A stretch of 5,527 nt of DNA from Acetobacteraceae bacterium (GTDB lineage Bacteria; Pseudomonadota; Alphaproteobacteria; Acetobacterales; Acetobacteraceae), in contig DAICYU010000310.1 of NCBI GenBank assembly GCA_027311485.1, forward strand, positions 1-5,527, given 5' to 3'. Made by a program: the position numbers and the translations under genes. Positions 1-5,526 of the stretch are shown here, in pieces; the first letter of the stretch is position 1, and each line of letters opens with the position of its first letter. Below the pieces are notes generated by a model. The model was not told where the DNA came from. It made no database searches and worked only from the letters and a program-made list of their open reading frames with translations.

Positions 1-157
1 CACCCCCGCCATGCCGTCTGAGCAAGGCCACCGTCAGCCAGCAGCCTGTCCTGGGCTCTGGGAGATTTTCAACAAACTGTGCTCACGTTGTTATCTGTGT
101 AACCGGGGTTGACCATCCAGTATAGGCGCGGTTGCATGCGCGGACGATAAGAATTCA
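1..157. other. Leader region without a supported gene
   Basis: I see no convincing gene here. A 33-codon frame (11-112, plus) has no ribosome binding site. On the minus strand a short frame is open to the left edge but has no start that I trust, so a gene end or a decayed element running off the window cannot be excluded. A TTGACC at 109-114 could be a -35 box for the gene that follows. However, the matching -10 position (132-137, TTGCAT) fits TATAAT at only three of six bases, so I do not call a promoter. Confidence 0.4.
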
Positions 158-159
158 AT

Positions 160-164
160 GGAGG
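160..164 (+). promoter_or_regulatory. Shine-Dalgarno GGAGG that decides a GTG start
   Basis: GGAGG lies 8 bases before the GTG at 173-175, which is ideal spacing. The in-frame ATG at 158-160 overlaps this motif and has only GACGATAAGAATTCA before it, with no purine-rich box. The GTG start also trims five residues (MEASV), leaving a signal peptide that begins with Met-Arg followed directly by its hydrophobic core. Confidence 0.7.
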
Positions 165-172
165 CTTCAGTC

Positions 173-472
173 GTGCGGTTATTCGTTTCTTTATCATTAC
201 TTTCTTCGCTCATCATGCCGATTGCCGGCTATGCCCAGACATCGACCACCCAGCCGTCCAATACCGTCAACCGCCCGGCCGCAACAACGCCTCACACCGC
301 TGCCACGCCTGGCGGTGGCCCAGGCCAGGTCTGGATAAACGCCCGCACGAAGGTCTATCACTGCCCCGGCGACCGCTACTACGGCAAGACCAAGCATGGG
401 CAGTATATGTCCGAAGCCCAGGCGAAAAGCAGCGGCTTCAAGCCGAGCGGCGGGAAGGCGTGCAAGTCCTAG
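173..472 (+). CDS. Small exported protein with conserved CPG...YGKT...YMSE C-terminal motif
   Basis: The product is 99 residues from GTG 173 (104 if ATG 158 is used). Residues 1-21 form a signal peptide: Arg2, a hydrophobic core at 3-18, then AGYA followed by Gln22 as the likely cleavage site. Residues 22-50 are a Thr/Pro/Ala/Gly-rich linker that looks disordered. Residues 53-97 form a compact domain: VWINARTKVYHCPGDRYYG, then GKTKHGQYMSEAQA, and finally GFKPSGGKACK. It has two cysteines (64 and 97), which in the periplasm could form a disulfide. I recognise this tail from small conserved exported proteins of proteobacteria, but no function is established that I can name. A distant likeness to cysteine-containing Ada-type metal-binding modules is possible and unproven. 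The gene seems to stand alone, with a terminator-like hairpin 56 bases after its stop. Confidence 0.82.
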   Translation: MRLFVSLSLLSSLIMPIAGYAQTSTTQPSNTVNRPAATTPHTAATPGGGPGQVWINARTKVYHCPGDRYYGKTKHGQYMSEAQAKSSGFKPSGGKACKS

Positions 473-528
473 CAGGACAGCATCCCTTCACCCGGCGGGC
501 ATACATTCCGTTCCATAAAAGCCGTTAT

Positions 529-553
529 CCGACCGTGATGCCATGGTCGGTTT
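529..553 (+). terminator. Probable intrinsic terminator after the small exported protein
   Basis: CCGACCGTG (529-537) pairs with CATGGTCGG (542-550), giving a 9-base-pair stem with one G-T wobble and the 4-base loop ATGC. It is followed by TTT at 551-553. The stem is good, but the T-run is short, so this may be a weak terminator or only an mRNA 3' end stabiliser. It begins 56 bases after the stop at 472. Confidence 0.5.
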
Positions 554-604
554 GGCGGTGCCGCAATGGCGGCCCGGTGGGCTGCAAAGGCTGGCGCACA
601 TGAA

Positions 605-625
605 TCCGGCCGCCCCCCGGCCGGA
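605..625. repeat. Perfect 8-bp inverted repeat with CCCCC loop
   Basis: TCCGGCCG (605-612) and CGGCCGGA (618-625) are perfect reverse complements around five C residues. It lies about 100 bases before the MBL-fold gene in an otherwise gene-free gap (473-722). No T-run follows, so a terminator is not implied. It could be an untranslated-leader hairpin, a protein site, or a chance structure in GC-rich DNA. Confidence 0.6.
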
Positions 626-722
626 CCCTGCCAAGCCTCCCGGAGTTGACCCATCCGCGTTGACCGTTTAGCGCCGGAACCCATCACCTCGTCCCCATCA
701 CCCCGTTCAAGGAGACGCAAGA

Positions 723-1610
723 ATGGTCCAGGTTCCCGGCGCCCAGATTCCCGGCGTGTATCATCGCCGGATCGGCGACATCGTCGTCACCGCGCTGTCC
801 GACGGCTACCTCGATGGCACGGTCGAGGTCATGCAGAACATCGCCCCCGCCGATGCGACGCAGATGCTGACAGACCGCTTTCGCCCGGGCCGCCGCACCT
901 CGGTCAATTGCTACCTGATCTACTCCGCCGGCCGCCTGGCGCTGATCGAAACCGGCTCCGGCGACTACCTGCTGCCCACCGCTGGCAAGCTGCAGCAGAA
1001 CCTGAAGGCCGCCGGCGTCAACCCCGCCGATATCGAGGCGGTGATCCTGACGCACATGCATCCGGACCATTCCGCCGGCCTGACCAATCCGAAGACCGGC
1101 GAGAAATTCTTCCCCAACGCCGAACTGATCGTCAACGAGAACGAGCCGAAGCACTGGCAGGACGACGGCGCGATGAGCCGAGCCGATGAACGTGCCCGGA
1201 AGCTGTATTTCCAATGCGCGCGGGAGCAGATGGCGCCGTACCATAACCAGACCCGCACCTTCTCCGGCAGTACGGAGGTGTTCCCCGGCGTCACCTCGAT
1301 GCCGCTGCACGGCCATACCCCCGGCCACTCCGGCTACATGATCGCGTCCGGCGGCAACTCGCTGCTGATCTGGGGCGACATCATCCATGTGCCGGAGGTG
1401 CAGGTGCCGCGCCCCGAGGTCACCATGGCGTTCGACACCGACCCACACGCCGCCGCTGCCACCCGCAAGCGCGTCTTCGACATGGTCGCCACCGACCGGC
1501 AGCTGATCGCCGGCATGCACGTGCATTTCCCCGGCTTCGCGCATCTGGTGAAGCAGGGTGACGGCTACATGATGGTGCCGGAGCCCTGGGATCAGGCCTT
1601 CGGCGGGTGA
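723..1610 (+). CDS. MBL-fold metallo-hydrolase, methyl parathion hydrolase/lactonase-like
   Basis: The 295-residue product has a complete set of binuclear metal ligands. The HxHxDH motif is H111, H113, D115, H116 (THMHPDHSAGL). The next ligands are H202 in HGHTPGHSG, D219 in WGDIIH as the bridging aspartate, and H266 in GMHVHFPG. From memory, the order and surrounding words match methyl parathion hydrolase: an N-terminal IGDIVVTALSDG, NLKAAG before the first motif, FPNAEL, FSGSTEVFPGV, then a late FPGFAH and GYMMVPEPW. That family includes phosphotriesterases and lactonases, so the substrate here is open; a lactone or ester is as likely as an organophosphate. Methyl parathion hydrolase carries an export signal, but this protein has none and is probably cytoplasmic. 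AAGGAG (709-714) lies 8 bases before the ATG. The stop overlaps the next gene, so the two are likely co-translated. Confidence 0.92.
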   Translation: MVQVPGAQIPGVYHRRIGDIVVTALSDGYLDGTVEVMQNIAPADATQMLTDRFRPGRRTSVNCYLIYSAGRLALIETGSGDYLLPTAGKLQQNLKAAGVNPADIEAVILTHMHPDHSAGLTNPKTGEKFFPNAELIVNENEPKHWQDDGAMSRADERARKLYFQCAREQMAPYHNQTRTFSGSTEVFPGVTSMPLHGHTPGHSGYMIASGGNSLLIWGDIIHVPEVQVPRPEVTMAFDTDPHAAAATRKRVFDMVATDRQLIAGMHVHFPGFAHLVKQGDGYMMVPEPWDQAFGG

Positions 1611-2254
1611 CCCCAGGTTTAAGCCTGGGGTTGCTGCTGGCGTCGGCCCTGGCCGGCGCCGCCTACACCCTCGCACCCGGTCCCGCCTTTCTCGCCCTGC
1701 TGGGGATCGGCGCCAGCAAGGGGCGCAGGGCAGGGGCCGCGTTCCTGTGCGGCCATTTCGCCGGCGATGTCCTGTGGGCATCGCTGTCACTGACCGCGGT
1801 GATCGGCGCCCGCACCATCGGCACGCTGTTCTTCGACCTCCTCGGCCTGCTCTGCGGCACCTATCTCTGCTGGCTCGGCTTCAAATCAGCCACCGCGCGG
1901 CGCGGCGCCGACGGCGCGATTACGACGGAGCCACGACGGGCACTGCTGCGCGGCCTCGCCTTCGGGCTGTCCAACCCGAAGGCCTATCCGGTCGCGGTGG
2001 CGATGTTCACCGCTTTGCTCGCGCAATACGCCCGCACGTTGAGCTGGAGCGCCTTTCCGTCCCTGCTCGCCGCCGCGTGCGTCGGCTTCATCACCGCGGA
2101 CATCATCCTGGTCAGCGTCATCGGGGCCGGCGTCGTCCGCCGCTTCTACCGCCGGCACGCTTTGTGGGTCACCCGCGTTTCCGGCGTGCTGTTCCTTGGC
2201 TTCGGCGCCCACGCCATCGCCACCGCGTCGCCTGGCCTGTGGCGGCGGCTGTAG
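1607..2254 (+). CDS. LysE/RhtB-family amino-acid exporter
   Basis: This 215-residue integral membrane protein is of normal length for the family. About six membrane segments can be seen, roughly at 6-34, 40-65, 70-93, 112-138, 146-172 and 183-205. Family words are present: APGPAFLALLGIGASKGRRAG near the start (P24-G25-P26), CGHFAGDVLW in helix two, and LSNPKAYP (121-128) opening the fourth helix. LysE/RhtB proteins export basic amino acids, homoserine, threonine or related compounds by proton-coupled exchange. The substrate here is unknown. The GTG start at 1607 overlaps the upstream TGA as GTGA, with only a weak GGCGG upstream, which suggests translational coupling. An in-frame TTG at 1631 is an alternative start and would place the PGP motif at residues 16-18, also normal for the family. 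A hairpin occupies codons 2-8. Confidence 0.9.
   Translation: MTPGLSLGLLLASALAGAAYTLAPGPAFLALLGIGASKGRRAGAAFLCGHFAGDVLWASLSLTAVIGARTIGTLFFDLLGLLCGTYLCWLGFKSATARRGADGAITTEPRRALLRGLAFGLSNPKAYPVAVAMFTALLAQYARTLSWSAFPSLLAAACVGFITADIILVSVIGAGVVRRFYRRHALWVTRVSGVLFLGFGAHAIATASPGLWRRL
1611..1630 (+). repeat. Hairpin on the hydrolase-exporter junction
   Basis: CCCCAGG (1611-1617) and CCTGGGG (1624-1630) are perfect complements around the loop TTTAAG. The stem begins on the base after the hydrolase stop codon and ends just before the alternative TTG start at 1631. In mRNA it could limit new initiation on the exporter unless ribosomes finishing the hydrolase open it. No T-run follows, so a strong terminator is unlikely. 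Confidence 0.55.
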
Positions 2255-2274
2255 CCCCCCGCTACAGCGTCGCC
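2241..2274. terminator. Shared palindrome between convergent genes, possible bidirectional terminator
   Basis: GCTGTAGC (2248-2255) and GCTACAGC (2261-2268) are perfect complements around CCCCC. The stem extends outward as GGCGGC (2241-2246) with GTCGCC (2269-2274), with one wobble and G2247 bulged, giving about 14 pairs. The exporter stop TAG (2252-2254) is in the left arm and the esterase stop (2262-2264, minus strand) in the right arm. There is no T-run on the plus side. On the minus side no clear T-run follows either, so the terminator role is inferred from position. Confidence 0.5.
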
Positions 2275-3812
2275 CCCAAAATCTCCTGCCACAGCCGCCG
2301 CTGCTCCCCACGCGGATCGCGTTCAACCCGCCATGTCCGGTCCAGCATCATCGTTGGCCGATCCGGCACGACATAGGGCGGCCACGCCGCAATCAGCGGA
2401 TGCGCCGGCACCCCGTCCCGGGCAAACGCCGCCCACACGGTCGCCATCGTCCGTGCCAGTGTGCGCGCCGCGTGGCTCATGTCCGTCGCATTCGTCAGGT
2501 CGATCGTGTCGAACGTGAACGGCACGTCCATCGCATGCGACGCGCGCATCCGCCCCTGCTGCACCGGCGTTTCCCATTCGAACGAATAGACGAACACCTT
2601 GCCCCGCCGCTTCGCCGCCCGGCGCTGCGCCAGCACCATCGAGCGCACGCGGAAATTGCTGTCCGTGGTCGCCGCGATCAACCGCTCCGCCGGGCTCGCG
2701 TCCGGGTACCGACGGGCATACACCTCCAGCACCCGTTCGGTATGCGGTCCCGCAATCGCCTCGATCCGCGCGCGCAGCTCCGCCTCGTCCAGCGTGTCGA
2801 ACCACACCTTGTCGTCGGGCGCGAGGAAACTCGCCGTCTCGTCCTTCATGTCACCGATCATCAGCGGCACGTCGGCCGAGGTATCCGGCGCATCCGGATC
2901 AAACGGATGTCGCGGCAGCACGTCCCCATCCACCACCGGCCCGAACGGATACCGGTCCAGCAAAGGCTGGTCCGACCGCCCCAGCGCGTTTTCCGCCGGC
3001 CCGATCGCTGCAAGCAGCCGAGCCATGGGCATGTCCTGCAGGGCGCGGATCTCACGCGTGCCCAGCACGTTCAGCACGCACTCGGTCAGCGCCGCCGCCC
3101 GCTGCTTCGTTCGCAGCCGCACCGTTGCGCCGCTTTGGATGATCGCCCGGTGGAACAGCCCCTGCGCAACGGGCATCGCCAGCAGGGTGCTGACCTTGCC
3201 GCCGCCGCCGGACTCGCCAAAAATCGTGACGTTGCCGGGATCGCCGCCAAACGCCGCCGCATTGTCCCGCACCCATTGCAGGGCGAGCACGATGTCCAAA
3301 ACACCGACATTGCCCGACGCCGCGTATTCCGGCGCCGCGATCGCCGACAGATCCAGATGCCCGAAGATATTCAGCCGGTGGTTCACCACGACGACCACCA
3401 CATCGCCGTGCTTCGCCAGTCGCGACCCGCGCGTCCGTTCGGAATTGCCCGAACCATAGGCGAACGCGCCGCCGTGCAGCCAGACCATCACCGGCCGCTT
3501 CGCCGCATCCGCCGCCGGCGTCCAGACATGCAGCGTCAGGCAGTCCTCGGAATCCGGTGAGGTGTCCGGGGTACCGGAAAAATTCCCGAGTTCCGGCCGC
3601 GTCGACGGGCGCAGCCCATCCTGCGGCGCGCGTCCCCCGTTGCTCAGAGCCTCGCGCACCCCGCTCCATGCTTCCGGCCGGCGTGGCGGCAGGAAGCGCG
3701 CCGTTCCGCCGGTCGGGGCGCCGTACGGTATGCCGCGGAATGCCGCCACGTCTTCAATGATGCTGCCGCGCACGCGGCCGTTCGTGGTGGTGACCGTCAG
3801 ATTATCGGCCAT
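2262..3812 (-). CDS. Type-B carboxylesterase (alpha/beta hydrolase, cholinesterase-like family)
   Basis: The 516-residue product is full length for the family and carries the whole catalytic set. The oxyanion hole is HGGAF (113-117). The nucleophile is Ser201 in GESGGG, inside FGGDPGNVTIFGES, which fits the type-B serine signature. The acid is Glu325 in GDMKDETASF. The base is His426 in SHAMDVPFTF. The second family signature is EDCLTLHVWTP (89-99), with His95 where Asn or Asp is usual. There is no signal peptide, so it is probably cytoplasmic. Such enzymes hydrolyse carboxylic esters; the acyl and alcohol preference cannot be read here. GGAGG (complement of 3819-3823) lies 6 bases before the ATG. 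The gene converges with the exporter and lies 73 bases downstream of the acidic secreted-type protein on the same strand, so co-transcription with that gene is possible. Confidence 0.94.
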   Translation of the reverse strand: MADNLTVTTTNGRVRGSIIEDVAAFRGIPYGAPTGGTARFLPPRRPEAWSGVREALSNGGRAPQDGLRPSTRPELGNFSGTPDTSPDSEDCLTLHVWTPAADAAKRPVMVWLHGGAFAYGSGNSERTRGSRLAKHGDVVVVVVNHRLNIFGHLDLSAIAAPEYAASGNVGVLDIVLALQWVRDNAAAFGGDPGNVTIFGESGGGGKVSTLLAMPVAQGLFHRAIIQSGATVRLRTKQRAAALTECVLNVLGTREIRALQDMPMARLLAAIGPAENALGRSDQPLLDRYPFGPVVDGDVLPRHPFDPDAPDTSADVPLMIGDMKDETASFLAPDDKVWFDTLDEAELRARIEAIAGPHTERVLEVYARRYPDASPAERLIAATTDSNFRVRSMVLAQRRAAKRRGKVFVYSFEWETPVQQGRMRASHAMDVPFTFDTIDLTNATDMSHAARTLARTMATVWAAFARDGVPAHPLIAAWPPYVVPDRPTMMLDRTWRVERDPRGEQRRLWQEILGATL

Positions 3813-3833
3813 GGGCTTCCTCCGTTGACGCCA

Positions 3834-3863
3834 GACAGCATCCGGCCTGTGGCGAATGCTGTC
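3834..3863 (-). repeat. Intergenic hairpin between the secreted-type protein and the esterase
   Basis: GACAGCAT (3834-3841) and ATGCTGTC (3856-3863) are perfect complements with a 14-base loop, inside which GCC (3845-3847) and GGC (3851-3853) can also pair. Read on the minus strand it starts 22 bases after the upstream stop and ends 10 bases before the esterase GGAGG. No T-run follows. It could be an mRNA processing or stabilising element, or a weak attenuator setting the ratio of the two products. Confidence 0.5.
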
Positions 3864-3885
3864 GAGGTCCCCCGGGCCGCTTTGG

Positions 3886-4935
3886 CTAATTGGCGTGGAT
3901 CGTTAGATACGTGCTGCCGGGCGCGCCGTTGGTCGCTGCCGTCTGGCCGTAGGTAAGCGTGAGTTTGCCGTCTGTCAGATCCGCCATCTTGAAGCCGGCC
4001 AGGGTCACCGACGCCTCCGGATGGCCGGCGGTGGTAGGTACGAAGACACCGGTTAGGCCCGTTGCGCCAGCCGCACCGTAGGTGTCGCCGATCCAGTTCG
4101 GGGTGAAGTCGGTAGCCGTCACGCCCCATAGCGTGATGTTGTCGCCGGAATGAAAATTCACCACGGTTGACCAGGAATTGCCGGTCAGGGTTCGCGTGTC
4201 CTCATAGAACTGATCGGTGCCCGTGCCGCCGGTGTAGAAATTGCTGTTGGCGTAAGCGTCCAGCACATTATTCCCATTGACCGCCGACACATTGATCCCG
4301 CACTCGCTCGGCGGCGTACCGCCGGGCGGCGGGGCGATTTCAATGAAACTATTCGGCGTTTGCGCGGTAACGTTCAGAATGTCCGACGTGTTCGTGACGA
4401 ACTCACTGGTCAAACCGGCGACTGGCCCGGTGTAAGCCGTTCCGGTCATGGTTGCAGTCGTGCCCTTGGTCTGGTCCTGCACAGTGAAGCTGCCGGGGGT
4501 CGTGCCCAGCGGGGCCGTCCCGCTGTTGGTGAATGTGATGGGGGTCTGCGCGGGGAGCGGCGACGTACTCAAGACGCCAAGGATACCATTCGCGGAGCTC
4601 GGACCACTGATGGATACAAGATCGAACGGCGAACTTGGAGGCGCAAGGTCCGTTAACAACAGGCCTGATGAACTATACCCAGCAACATAAAAGGTCTCCT
4701 GAAGAACCAACCCGGCGCCGGCATTCTGGTTGAACGTGATCGCATTGTCGGTATCGTTGACCGTTGTAACGGTATAGGTTTCCCCGGGCGCGCCGCCAAG
4801 CGCATCAGCACCGGTCGTCGTCAATACGACGGAACTGCCATTCGAGGTCGCGGATTGCACCGCAACACTGGTCAGGTCTTCCGCGGAGTATTGGGTCCCG
4901 ACCAGACTGTCGAGATTTCCGGGTGACACGGTCAT
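3886..4935 (-). CDS. Acidic RTX-like protein, probable type I secretion substrate
   Basis: The 349-residue product has no signal peptide. It is extreme in composition: 25 Asp/Glu against 3 Lys and 1 Arg, no Lys or Arg before residue 157, and many Thr, Ser, Gly and Asn. Such bias is usual for type I secretion substrates and surface beta-proteins. Residues 1-200 appear as beta-rich, low-complexity sequence of unknown fold. Residues 220-244 run NGNNVLDAYANSNFYTGG then a single RTX-type nonapeptide GGTGTDQFY (236-244), expected to bind calcium only as part of a larger roll. Residues 245-349 (NFHSGDNITLWGVT, NWIGDTYGAAGATGLT, SVTLAGF, ending STYLTIHAN) resemble, from memory, a C-terminal domain repeated in Acetobacteraceae secreted proteins and probably hold the export signal. 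AGGAG (complement of 4943-4947) lies 7 bases before the ATG. GC is lower than in its neighbours (33 of 60 at 4561-4620). No transporter gene is in the window. Confidence 0.85.
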   Translation of the reverse strand: MTVSPGNLDSLVGTQYSAEDLTSVAVQSATSNGSSVVLTTTGADALGGAPGETYTVTTVNDTDNAITFNQNAGAGLVLQETFYVAGYSSSGLLLTDLAPPSSPFDLVSISGPSSANGILGVLSTSPLPAQTPITFTNSGTAPLGTTPGSFTVQDQTKGTTATMTGTAYTGPVAGLTSEFVTNTSDILNVTAQTPNSFIEIAPPPGGTPPSECGINVSAVNGNNVLDAYANSNFYTGGTGTDQFYEDTRTLTGNSWSTVVNFHSGDNITLWGVTATDFTPNWIGDTYGAAGATGLTGVFVPTTAGHPEASVTLAGFKMADLTDGKLTLTYGQTAATNGAPGSTYLTIHAN

Positions 4936-5089
4936 TTGTGAACTCCTGGCAGACTATGCGCAACAAGGTATCCACGTTGGAACTGTAAACCAACACGATC
5001 ACCGTCGAACGATATATGGATAGAACGTAAGTCATTCATCACGTTTTCTTGACGGAACCGTATTATCGTAAATAAACCAGCACTATTTA

Positions 5090-5206
5090 TTATTCGATAT
5101 TGTCACCGCTGCTGCGCTTGGCCTCCAACGCCAGATAACCGATAGTCGCTTCTGTCAGGTTCAATTGCCTGGGAATGCAAAATAATATATGAGAATACTG
5201 GTGCAT
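5090..5206 (-). CDS. Doubtful small ORF, 38 residues
   Basis: ATG at 5206-5204 opens a 38-codon frame ending in TAA at 5090. The product begins MHQYSHILFC and contains LTEATIGYLALEAKR. It has one cysteine and no recognisable family. No good Shine-Dalgarno is present; the upstream bases are AT-rich. The first half is AT-rich while the second half has a more coding-like third-position pattern, so it could be a decayed 3' end of an older gene rather than a true small gene. I would not call it without expression or conservation data. Confidence 0.2.
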   Translation of the reverse strand: MHQYSHILFCIPRQLNLTEATIGYLALEAKRSSGDNIE

Positions 5207-5207
5207 T

Positions 5208-5378
5208 TTAACAATTATTATTCCGTATATGTCTTGCGAGCGCGGAGGTGCCGCGAATTTTCACTTGGATAACAGCCGAAGGGCGAGATAGCCGGTCATT
5301 ACCTATCCGCATAGGACACGACAGCACCCGATAATGCTGGGACGGACAAAATAGCCGACAATAAAGTTGTACTCCCAT
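5208..5378 (-). CDS. Doubtful small ORF, 56 residues, cysteine-containing and basic
   Basis: ATG at 5378-5376 opens a 56-codon frame ending in TAA at 5210-5208, one base before the ATG of the next small frame. The product is basic, with four cysteines (at 7, 11, 21 and 56) and no recognisable motif. Only a weak AGAG precedes the start. Codon use is unlike the GC-rich genes of this window. It is most likely a chance frame in AT-rich DNA and is listed because of its tandem position with the 38-residue frame. Confidence 0.15.
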   Translation of the reverse strand: MGVQLYCRLFCPSQHYRVLSCPMRIGNDRLSRPSAVIQVKIRGTSALARHIRNNNC

Positions 5379-5435
5379 TATTTGCTCTATGGTAATATAA
5401 CTGCATCAGTGCAGTCGCCGCCCACTACGGTTCAC

Positions 5436-5466
5436 TGGCTCCTGAATACCGTTCCAACCGGAGCCA
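5436..5466 (-). repeat. 7-bp inverted repeat just after a possible gene end
   Basis: TGGCTCC (5436-5442) and GGAGCCA (5460-5466) are perfect complements around 17 bases. On the minus strand the repeat begins 3 bases after the stop of the edge frame described at 5470-5526. It may therefore be the 3' hairpin of that transcript; no T-run follows. Confidence 0.35.
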
Positions 5467-5469
5467 TCG

Positions 5470-5526
5470 CTACCGCCAGGCCTGGCGTCGGGCAACGTGT
5501 GTGGCCAGCACCACCTGATCCGCCTC
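5470..5526 (-). CDS. Possible C-terminal end of a gene running off the right edge
   Basis: A minus-strand frame enters from the right edge and ends at TAG 5472-5470, with 18 visible residues (EADQVVLATHVARRQAWR). The amino-acid mix is typical of a real protein end and the GC-rich codons match the other genes. A hairpin follows at once. Two other minus-strand frames are also open here for a short way, so the frame choice is tentative and no product can be named. Confidence 0.25.
   Translation of the reverse strand, partial: EADQVVLATHVARRQAWR

Noticed and set aside
11..112. A 33-codon plus-strand frame near the left edge
   Set aside because: There is no ribosome binding site and no recognisable family. 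I wondered about an insertion-sequence remnant but found no terminal repeat or transposase motif.
684..1790. A 368-codon minus-strand frame opposite the hydrolase
   Set aside because: Its translation is Arg/Gly/Ala/His-rich with no family motif, and it is antisense to a gene with all metal ligands intact. It is a GC-rich shadow frame.
2599..3459. A 286-codon plus-strand frame, also opposite the esterase
   Set aside because: It is a Ser/Arg/Ala-rich low-information translation with no ribosome site or domain, explained by the third-position GC bias of the esterase.
2196..3560. A 454-codon plus-strand frame opposite the esterase
   Set aside because: It is very rich in Arg, Pro and His with no motif, and the esterase on the other strand has a complete catalytic triad and ribosome site. 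It is a shadow frame.
5049..5077. TTGACG and TATTAT as a plus-strand promoter
   Set aside because: The two boxes are only 6 bases apart, the hexamer at the correct spacing (ATAAAC) is poor, and no plus-strand gene follows.
5401..5414. CTGCA-TCAG-TGCAG as a minus-strand terminator
   Set aside because: The stem is only 5 bp and the following TTATATT is interrupted; it is too weak to call.
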